Below the pieces are notes generated by a model. It was not told the origin of the DNA and made no database searches. It saw only the letters and a list, made by a program, of their open reading frames with translations. From contig JBFGCT010000051.1 of assembly GCA_041581055.1 (NCBI GenBank), positions 1 to 23,023 on the forward strand: DNA of 23,023 nucleotides. The letters are read 5' to 3'. Positions 7,348 through 14,024 of the stretch are shown piece by piece. Within the stretch, counting starts at the first letter, position 1; each line of letters begins with the position of its first letter. A program made the translations under genes and the position numbers. This DNA comes from JBFGCT01 sp041581055 (GTDB lineage: Bacteria; Actinomycetota; Acidimicrobiia; Acidimicrobiales; Ilumatobacteraceae).

Positions 7348-10239
7348 TCAGTCGCGGCCGCCGCGCACGGCGGTCTCACGCGAGTGGGGGTCGTACTCGA
7401 ACTCACCGCCGTGGGTCACCTCCTCGATCAGTTGGTCGCGCTCGCCGCCCTTCCGCGACGGCGTGATCAGCATCAGCAGGCTCGGCAGGACGAGCAGCGA
7501 CACGAGCAGCGAGAAGCCGATCATCACCGCCGTCAGCACGCCGAACATCTCGAACATCGGCATCGGCGCCATCGCCATCACGAGGAAGCCGGTCATCGAC
7601 GTCGCCGCCGAGATGGCCAGCGCGCCCCCCGTTCCCTCGCCGGCTCGGCGCAGCGCCGGGAACCGGCTCGGCTCGTGTTCGAACTCCTCGATGAAGCGCA
7701 TCGTGAAGTGGGTCGCGTAATCGACGCCGACGCCGACCGCGATCGCGGCGATCGTCGCGGTGATCACGTTGATCTTGTAGCCGACCAGGAACATGAACCC
7801 GTACACCCAGGCGACCACCAGCAGGATCGGGACCATCGACACCAGCGCGTACCGCGTCGAGCGCTTGACGATCGACGCCGTGCGGCGGCCGAAGTTGCGG
7901 AAGACGAAGAACAGGGCGATGAACACGAGCAACGAGGTCAGCGCGATCGCGATCGGCAGCGAGACCAGCATCGCCTCCGTGAAGGCGTCCAGCGTGTTCT
8001 GCGTGATGATCGCCGCACCCGAGACCAGGACGACGACGTCCTCTCCGGCAACACCCTCCTCGAGCGCCGCGCCGGCGTCCTCCAGCGCCGCACGGGCGGG
8101 AAGGATGATGGCCTCGTCGGTGATCGTGGCGATCCCGACGGTGACCGTCGTCGCCTGCGAACCCTCACCCACGAAGAGGAACGTCTCGGTCCGGTCGGGC
8201 GTGAAGATCTCGACACCGTCGTCGCCGACCACGCTGTTCGCCGCCACGTGCTGGTAGATCGCCGCCACCTGCTCCCTCGAGTCGGCGAAGCCGTCGCCGT
8301 CGACGTCGGTGATCTCGACCCCCGTCTGGGCGGCGATCGCGTCGCGCATCGGGGTCGACCCGGTGGCGATCCTGACCACGGTCGCGGCGTTGGGCGAGAA
8401 GTCGACATCGCCGTCGAAGTCGCGGACGAACCGGGCGTCCGAGGCGTCGATTCGCGCCTCGGCCGCCTCGATGGCGACGAGTGTCGCCGGCGATGTCAGA
8501 TCCCCCTCGATGAAGACGTAGTCCAGCTCCCCCTGCGGCCCGAAGTACTGCTCGCTCTTGTCGAGTCCCTTGATCAGATCGGTGTCGGACGAGAAGAAGT
8601 CGCGGATCTCGAATCCCTCGTCGACCTTGAACGCGCCGACCATGCCGAGCGCAGCCAACAGCGCGACGGCGGGAATGGTGAACACGCGCCACCGGGCGAG
8701 GAAGTGGACGAGCGTGCCGGCGGCCCGGAAACCGTGGCCGGCCCCGCGCACCTCGTCGGTGAGCGGGCGACCCACGTCGGCCGCTTGCCGGTTCCGACGG
8801 CGCGTCACGGCGAAGGGCGCGGCGATGAAGGCGAGCAGGAAGACGCCATACACGACCCACCCGGCGGCCGGGAAGACGATCGTCATCGTGACGGCGATGC
8901 CGCCGACGAACGCGGCCACGATGAACCCGAGTTTCTGCGCAACGGTGCGGAGATGGCTCAGGTCGGCCGGACGCGGGCCGAGACGGCCCTCGATCGACAG
9001 CAGGAGCTTCGGGGCGATCCATCCGAGAACGAGGTAGGAGAGGACGAGTCCGACCGCTGCCGCGATCCCGAACTGGGTGATCGCCTGGATGCCGGACGCC
9101 GTGTTCGACAGGAAGGCCGCCGCCGAAGAGGCCACGGCGAGCAGCAACGCGGCGAAGACGGCGGTCTCCCCGAGCGGGTAGGCCCGCTCACGGTCAACCC
9201 CGTCGACCTGCTGTTCCCTGGCCCGCCCGCTGCCGTGGATGAAGAAGTCGACACCGAAGCTGATCAGCGCGATCGGCACGATCATGATCAGCAGCGGCGA
9301 GCCGGTCTTCAACCCGATCAGCGCGTTGACGCCGTTGAATCCCATCATCACGACGCCGAGCCCGGCGGCGACGATCATCGCCGCCCAGTACGAGCGCAGG
9401 AGCGCGCCGGTGATGATCAAGATGAACGCGACGGCGCCGAAGATGTACGGGGCGGCGGCCAGCCCCTGCTCCTCGCTGACGAGGCCGGCGTCGATGAACA
9501 GCCCGATCGCCGTCACCGACGCCTCGTCGCCCCGCAGCATCGTCTGGACGTCTCGGAGCCAACGCTCCGAGTCGAGGTCGACCTCGCCGCCGAAGCCCTC
9601 GACCCGCTTGCCGTCGAACGTCTCGAAGTCGTAGGCGACCAAGGCGCGGAACGCCGGCGACTCCCACACGACGACGTCGACGCCATCGATGGTCGCCGGC
9701 TGGCGCGTGGTCGAAGTCGTCGACAGCAGGAATCGCAGTGAGCTGGTCGGCGCCCGGTCATCGAGCAGGTCGCCGATGGCGAGCTTGACGTCGGCGTCGG
9801 TCGCGGCCTCGAGTCCGCCGGGCAACGCCGCGTCGACCGCGTCCGCGATCGAGTAGACACCGCCGACCGTCACGCCGAGCTCGTCGGCGAACACGGTGGC
9901 GAGATGCGCCTGCGATTCGGTGTCGGCGAGCAGCGTCTCCTGGTTCCGCCGGAGCTCGAGCAGCGCGTCGCGGGTCAGGACGTCGCCGCCGTCGGCCGCC
10001 TCGACGAGGAACGCCGCGGTGCGCACGGGCGACGACGCGGCGAACAGCTCCTCCACGCGGTCGGCGGTGTCGTAGATCTCCCCGCTCGGGTCGAATGACG
10101 GCTCGCCGTCGTCGGCCACGACGGGGGTGATCACGGCCAGCGCGATCCCCGCCAGCAGGACGACGATCGCCAGCGGCCAGGCGCGCCGGTTGATCCACTC
10201 GAAGAGGCCATATCCCCTCTTGGCAACGTTCTCGGACAT
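7348..10239 (-). CDS. MMPL/RND-family transporter (HAE3-like), with an EF-hand-like loop
   Basis: The 963-residue membrane transporter has the duplicated RND architecture. There is one helix (21-42), an extracytoplasmic domain (about 43-262), a helix bundle (263-480), then a second helix (about 518-536), a second extracytoplasmic domain (537-756) and a second bundle (757-926). The membrane proton-relay positions are seen as GVDFFIHG (329-336; Asp331) and GVGVDYATHF (836-845; Asp840-Tyr841). In MmpL3 both relay pairs are Asp-Tyr; here the first Tyr is Phe332. Such proteins export lipids or hydrophobic compounds. The second extracytoplasmic domain holds a canonical EF-hand loop (645-656). The start is ATG 10239, with GGAGGT about 5 nt upstream. 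It is divergent from the substrate-binding lipoprotein gene. The cargo is unknown. Confidence 0.93.
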   Translation of the reverse strand: MSENVAKRGYGLFEWINRRAWPLAIVVLLAGIALAVITPVVADDGEPSFDPSGEIYDTADRVEELFAASSPVRTAAFLVEAADGGDVLTRDALLELRRNQETLLADTESQAHLATVFADELGVTVGGVYSIADAVDAALPGGLEAATDADVKLAIGDLLDDRAPTSSLRFLLSTTSTTRQPATIDGVDVVVWESPAFRALVAYDFETFDGKRVEGFGGEVDLDSERWLRDVQTMLRGDEASVTAIGLFIDAGLVSEEQGLAAAPYIFGAVAFILIITGALLRSYWAAMIVAAGLGVVMMGFNGVNALIGLKTGSPLLIMIVPIALISFGVDFFIHGSGRAREQQVDGVDRERAYPLGETAVFAALLLAVASSAAAFLSNTASGIQAITQFGIAAAVGLVLSYLVLGWIAPKLLLSIEGRLGPRPADLSHLRTVAQKLGFIVAAFVGGIAVTMTIVFPAAGWVVYGVFLLAFIAAPFAVTRRRNRQAADVGRPLTDEVRGAGHGFRAAGTLVHFLARWRVFTIPAVALLAALGMVGAFKVDEGFEIRDFFSSDTDLIKGLDKSEQYFGPQGELDYVFIEGDLTSPATLVAIEAAEARIDASDARFVRDFDGDVDFSPNAATVVRIATGSTPMRDAIAAQTGVEITDVDGDGFADSREQVAAIYQHVAANSVVGDDGVEIFTPDRTETFLFVGEGSQATTVTVGIATITDEAIILPARAALEDAGAALEEGVAGEDVVVLVSGAAIITQNTLDAFTEAMLVSLPIAIALTSLLVFIALFFVFRNFGRRTASIVKRSTRYALVSMVPILLVVAWVYGFMFLVGYKINVITATIAAIAVGVGVDYATHFTMRFIEEFEHEPSRFPALRRAGEGTGGALAISAATSMTGFLVMAMAPMPMFEMFGVLTAVMIGFSLLVSLLVLPSLLMLITPSRKGGERDQLIEEVTHGGEFEYDPHSRETAVRGGRD

Positions 10240-10463
10240 CGAGCACCTCCGGCCACGCCCGCCTCTCCCGACGCGCGGCGGCCCGAGCGGCCCCGGTCCG
10301 CGTCAGCTTCCGCGGCTGTGCCCATCGCGCGACCCGATGCCCGGTGATGTCCAGAGCAGTTCGTCCTTGATCGCCGTTCTCGTGCCGTTCGCCCCTGTCG
10401 CCCGGCGGCCCCGGGGGCGCGCGATGGACGTGGCGCCAGAGCGCTCGCGCAAGGGAGGTGGTC

Positions 10464-11372
10464 ATGGCCCAATCCAGGCGGTGGATCGGCGTCGGCGCCG
10501 CGCTCGCCGCGCTCGCCCTGGCGGTGGGCTGCGCGGACGACGTCGCCGACGAGCCGACGGCCCCGGCCGCCGCCGTGCGCATCGGGGCGTTCAACTTCGC
10601 CGAGAGCGAGCTGATCGCGGAGATCTACGCCCAAGCGCTCGAGGGCGAGGGCATCCCCGTCGAACGGCTGGGCCGGCTCGGGTCGCGGGAGGTCGTGCAG
10701 CCGGCGCTCGAGCTCGGGCTCGTCGACCTCGTCCCCGAGTACGCGGGGACGATGCTGTCGTTCGTCAGCCTCGGCGCGAACGAGCCGACGTTCGACTCGT
10801 GGGCGACGATGAGCGAGCTTCGAGAAGCGCTCGAACCGCGCGGGATGGTGGCGCTCGAACCGGCGAACGCCCAGAACAGGAACGCCGTGATCGTCCTCCA
10901 GTCGTTTGCCTCCGAGCACGACCTGTGGGCGGTGAGCGACCTCGGCAGTCTCGCCGACACGCTCACGTTCGGCGGACCCCGGGAGTGCCCGGAGCGACCG
11001 TTCTGCCTCCTCGGCCTGCACGACGTCTACGGGCTGGACTTCGAGACGTTCGTGCCGATGCCGACGTCGCCGGTCGTCGCCGCCAGCCTGCGCGCCGGTG
11101 AGATCGATGTCGGCGTCCTGTTCAGCACCGATTCGGCGCTCGTCGGCACCGACCTGATCGAGCTCCGCGACGATCTCGGCCTCCAGCCGGCCGAGAACGT
11201 CGTTCCCGTCATCCGCGCCGATGCGCTGGCGCGGTGGGGTCCCGTGGTCGAGGAGGTCCTCAACGAGGTGTCCGCGCGACTCGACACATCGGACCTCACC
11301 TTGCTGAACCTGCGGGTCGAGGATCCGGAGGCCGATGTCGGCGCGCTGGCGGAGCTCTGGCTCGCGAGCTGA
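10464..11372 (+). CDS. ProX/OpuAC-like substrate-binding lipoprotein (osmoprotectant type), orphan
   Basis: The 302-residue protein begins with a lipoprotein signal (MAQSRRWIGVG, a hydrophobic core, then AVGC; lipidated Cys23). The mature part reads like a type 2 periplasmic binding protein of the glycine betaine/choline/carnitine (OpuAC) group: FNFAESELIAEIYAQALE, GSREVVQPALELG and VDLVPEYAGTML correspond to the conserved start, helix and DL-x-PEY-x-G-T of ProX/OsmF. Start ATG 10464 has GGAGGT four bases upstream. No permease or ATPase of an osmoprotectant transporter lies within the window, so it is an orphan or works with a distant system. The 224-nt upstream gap, shared with the divergent MMPL gene, shows no clear promoter or palindrome. 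The ligand is not certain. Confidence 0.87.
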   Translation: MAQSRRWIGVGAALAALALAVGCADDVADEPTAPAAAVRIGAFNFAESELIAEIYAQALEGEGIPVERLGRLGSREVVQPALELGLVDLVPEYAGTMLSFVSLGANEPTFDSWATMSELREALEPRGMVALEPANAQNRNAVIVLQSFASEHDLWAVSDLGSLADTLTFGGPRECPERPFCLLGLHDVYGLDFETFVPMPTSPVVAASLRAGEIDVGVLFSTDSALVGTDLIELRDDLGLQPAENVVPVIRADALARWGPVVEEVLNEVSARLDTSDLTLLNLRVEDPEADVGALAELWLAS

Positions 11373-11379
11373 GCCGGGT

Positions 11380-11943
11380 TCAGCGCGGGTCCGGCGGGTC
11401 GACCTGCTCGCGACCGTCGGTGGTCGAGCGCACCCACTCGTTCACGTCCTCCCTCGCGACGAAGCCGAGGGCGATGCTGACCTCGCTGACGAGCGCGGCC
11501 GACACGTCGACGTCGAACGCGAGGTCGATCGAGGTGCACCCGCCGTCGAAGGTGTACAAGCGCCGGCCCCGGAATCCGGACTCGATCGACTCCACGAACT
11601 CGAACCGCTCCGCGTCGACGACGTCGCTCGGCACCGGGACGTAGCCGGTCGTGTCGCAGTCCTCGCGCAACGCGATCGTCGCGGCGTCGCTGCCGGCGAT
11701 CGTCGAGTCCAGCGTGAACACCGTCCCCCGCTCGTCGATGCGCGTTTCGTCCACGCTCCAACCCAGCGGCATCGCGTCGAGGCACGGGATGAGCTGGGCG
11801 CTCGGGGCCGACTGGGCGGCGAGCACGAGCACCCTGAAGTCGTCGCACCACGGCGGGTGCGAGTCCCCCGGCGCGCCACCGCACCCGACGGCGACCAGCG
11901 CCAGGACGAGGGCGGCGCCCGCGGCGTTGACGCGGCCCCTCAC
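11380..11943 (-). CDS. Putative secreted lipoprotein, unknown function
   Basis: The 187-residue product is not recognised. It starts with a short signal (RGRVNAAGAALVLALV) and AVGC, so Cys21 is the likely lipid attachment site. The mature part has four further cysteines (PPWC, IPC, EDC, GGC) that could form two disulfides, and is rich in acidic and beta-forming segments. The start is taken as GTG 11943, whose GTGA overlaps the TGA stop of the PAP2-kinase gene by 4 nt, an arrangement typical of coupled genes. Longer in-frame starts would lie inside that gene and lack a signal. The coupling suggests it works outside the membrane with the PAP2-kinase protein. It is convergent with the binding-protein gene at only 7 nt. 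Confidence 0.72.
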   Translation of the reverse strand: MRGRVNAAGAALVLALVAVGCGGAPGDSHPPWCDDFRVLVLAAQSAPSAQLIPCLDAMPLGWSVDETRIDERGTVFTLDSTIAGSDAATIALREDCDTTGYVPVPSDVVDAERFEFVESIESGFRGRRLYTFDGGCTSIDLAFDVDVSAALVSEVSIALGFVAREDVNEWVRSTTDGREQVDPPDPR

Positions 11944-13616
11944 AGCAGCCCGATTCCGTTGAGGTTGCCGAATCCGAGCACGGCGACGGCCGCAGCGAGC
12001 GTCGCGAGCCACAACGCGAGGCCGACCCGCCGAACGGTCCAGCGCTGAACCGGAACCGTCGGGCGTGACGGCACGCAGCACCGGAACTCGGCCACCAGGT
12101 CCCGACCGTCGGCGCCCATCTCACTCCGCAACTGACCCGGCACGGTCACGCTGCTCGTCGCGGCGAACGCCTCGGCGACCTCGTCCGGCGCGAAATGGCG
12201 CATCGCGAGCTCGTAGACGTGCGCCGCTGTGGAGTGCAGCGCGAGCGCCATCATCATGTTGGCGAGGTCCACCGCCTCGCGCCACGCCGATGGACGGACC
12301 TGGGCGAACGACACGTCGATGAGGTGCAGCCGGCCGGCGCGCACCATGAGGTTCGCCGGCTTGATGTCCCGGTGCGCGAGCCCGTGGTCCCACATGCGCC
12401 GGACGAGCCGCAACCCCTGATCGATGACGTCGTCATCGATCTCGGCATGGGTCAGTTCTTTGGCGCCGGCGAGGAACTCGGTGACGAGCACGTACTCGCG
12501 CTCGGGGGTGATCGTGACGAGGCCGAGAGGCTCGGGGACGAGGACACCCGCGTCGCGCATCCGGCGCAACAGGTAGTCCTCGTGCTCGACGAGGCGGCGC
12601 ACGTTCTGAAAGCGCGACTCGTCCTCCAGCCGCCCGTACCGCAGTTCACGCCCGATCTTGTACCAGCGGTCGGATCGCAGGTGACTGGCCGCGTACAGCT
12701 TGCCGAACACGTGAGAGGGGGGATCACCCGCGACCGTGATCCGCATCGGCGTCGAACCGGCCGAACTCTCCAGCCCGACCAACGACAGGTCGACGACCTC
12801 GACACCGAGCTGCTCGGCCATCGCCACCCGGATCGCCTCTCCTCGCGCTCCACCGATGTCGAGATGAGCCGTCTTGCCCCGTTGGAAGCCGACCGGAAAG
12901 ACCTGCTCGGGGCAGAAGAACACGAAGCCGGCCGCCATGATCGCCGCGCCGATGACGGCGCCGTTGACCGAGTCGAGCGGATACTCGACGCCGAGATACA
13001 CACGTGCGAGACCGAACAGCGCGAGCGACACGACGACGAGCACGGTGACCCGAGCGCGATTGCGGGCGCCCGGCACCAACGCGTACGTCGCGCCGACGAA
13101 CACCGCGCCGAGTTGGGCGGCCGGGAGCGACGGGTGGGCGAACCCCTCCCACGCGGCAAGCTGCTCGACCCGCCACGGCCGCGAACGGCCGATGAACGGC
13201 GCCGCCCACAACACCAGGTAGCTCGTGGCCATCAGCCCGCCGACGAAGACCATGAGGTGACGCAGCCGTCTGGCCGCGACGAGCAGCAGCATCGTCGCCC
13301 AGGCGGCGACCGGTACCGCCCAGGTGTAGCCGATCTCGTGGATCACCTCGAGGCCGTCGGTCAACCACTCGACACGGTGGTCGGCGATCCAGCGGACGAC
13401 CGCGCCCTCGCGCTCGTTGAACCAGACGCCGAGCCCCTGGATCGCGACGGCGCCGATGATCAACACCGCGACGCCGCCGACCGCGGCGCCGATCAGGACC
13501 CACGCCCCGCGGGAGACGTCGCGCGGCAGCGGAGGGGGCTCGCCGACCGGTCGCCGACGGCGGGACGCGTGGCGCTCGCGGGCGGCCGAGCTGGCGAGAA
13601 GCCTCGTCGGCGTCAC
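11940..13616 (-). CDS. Fusion of a PAP2-like membrane domain (catalytic histidines lost) with a protein-kinase-like domain
   Basis: The 558-residue protein has a basic cytoplasmic N-terminus, then a PAP2-type membrane domain (about 37-235), a kinase-like domain (about 285-510) and a C-terminal helix (529-548). In the PAP2 part, the motif 1 Lys is Ala139 although RP (146-147) remains. PSGH has become PSLP (162-165), losing the catalytic His, and the motif 3 nucleophile His is Glu211 in ARVYLGVEYPLD (204-215). Phosphatase activity is therefore unlikely. The kinase part looks complete: Lys306 (FGKLYA), HRDIKPANL (415-423; Asp417, Asn422) and Asp434 in DVS, replacing DFG. It resembles small-molecule/lipopolysaccharide kinases more than Ser/Thr kinases. 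The start is GTG 13616, with AGGTGG five bases upstream; the frame is open to 13868 but that would overlap a divergent gene. The downstream lipoprotein gene overlaps by 4 nt. Confidence 0.85.
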   Translation of the reverse strand: MTPTRLLASSAARERHASRRRRPVGEPPPLPRDVSRGAWVLIGAAVGGVAVLIIGAVAIQGLGVWFNEREGAVVRWIADHRVEWLTDGLEVIHEIGYTWAVPVAAWATMLLLVAARRLRHLMVFVGGLMATSYLVLWAAPFIGRSRPWRVEQLAAWEGFAHPSLPAAQLGAVFVGATYALVPGARNRARVTVLVVVSLALFGLARVYLGVEYPLDSVNGAVIGAAIMAAGFVFFCPEQVFPVGFQRGKTAHLDIGGARGEAIRVAMAEQLGVEVVDLSLVGLESSAGSTPMRITVAGDPPSHVFGKLYAASHLRSDRWYKIGRELRYGRLEDESRFQNVRRLVEHEDYLLRRMRDAGVLVPEPLGLVTITPEREYVLVTEFLAGAKELTHAEIDDDVIDQGLRLVRRMWDHGLAHRDIKPANLMVRAGRLHLIDVSFAQVRPSAWREAVDLANMMMALALHSTAAHVYELAMRHFAPDEVAEAFAATSSVTVPGQLRSEMGADGRDLVAEFRCCVPSRPTVPVQRWTVRRVGLALWLATLAAAVAVLGFGNLNGIGLL

Positions 13617-13686
13617 CTCGACCACCTCGGCGCCGGCCCGGCCAGGTGGATGGTCGGCGACCGACTGGCGCGCCGGACCGCGCGAC

Positions 13687-13699
13687 GTACAGTCTGTAC
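13687..13699. promoter_or_regulatory. Perfect palindrome GTACAG-T-CTGTAC in a divergent promoter region
   Basis: The 13-bp palindrome lies in the 87-nt gap between the PAP2-kinase gene (minus) and a small membrane protein gene (plus), ending 4 nt before the ATG at 13704. It contains TACAGT, a possible -10 element, so a bound dimeric regulator could block that promoter. The regulator is not known. Confidence 0.45.
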
Positions 13700-13703
13700 C
13701 GCG

Positions 13704-13862
13704 ATGTTCATGCTCATCCTCGTCCCGGTGCTCGGTGTGACGATCATCGTCGGCGCCAGCGCTTGGGGTTGGAGGAACGGAACGATGCACACGACCGAGC
13801 AGGAGCGGATCGACCTCGAGTTCGAGCGCATCGTCCGCCGTCTCGGCTCGACGGCGCGCTGA
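13704..13862 (+). CDS. Small single-pass membrane protein (52 aa), unknown function
   Basis: The 52-residue product has an N-terminal membrane helix (about 2-23, MFMLILVPVLGVTIIVGASA), then WGWRNG and a charged helix-forming tail (EQERIDLEFERIVRRL). No family is recognised. Codon use matches the neighbours and the ORF has its own upstream region, including a perfect palindrome. It is divergent from the PAP2-kinase gene and convergent with the 815-residue fusion gene, with a strong hairpin after its stop. It may be a membrane partner of the neighbouring proteins, inferred only from position. It is short, so a chance ORF cannot be excluded. Confidence 0.6.
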   Translation: MFMLILVPVLGVTIIVGASAWGWRNGTMHTTEQERIDLEFERIVRRLGSTAR

Positions 13863-13870
13863 ACGCATCG

Positions 13871-13894
13871 CCGATCGGCGGGCGCGCCGATCGG
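13871..13894. terminator. Strong hairpin between convergent genes (possible bidirectional terminator)
   Basis: CCGATCGGCG (13871-13880), a GGCG tetraloop, then CGCCGATCGG (13885-13894) make a perfect 10-bp stem 8 nt after the stop of the small membrane protein gene and between convergent genes. No T-run follows. The rest of the gap to 14024 shows nothing else. Confidence 0.5.
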
Positions 13895-14024
13895 GCTCCT
13901 CGGTCCGCCTGGTTCGATCCGACCGCAGGCGTCATCGGCATCACCGTTCCCTGCCTCAACGGAATCGACGATCGGCAGGCGGCGATAGAGGCGAAGGTCT
14001 GCCGACGAGTTCGTCCCGAACGGG

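Noticed and set aside
13617..13868. Longer N-terminus for the PAP2-kinase protein starting at 13868
   Set aside because: The added residues are charged low-complexity sequence overlapping the divergent small gene and its palindrome. GTG 13616 has a ribosome-binding site.
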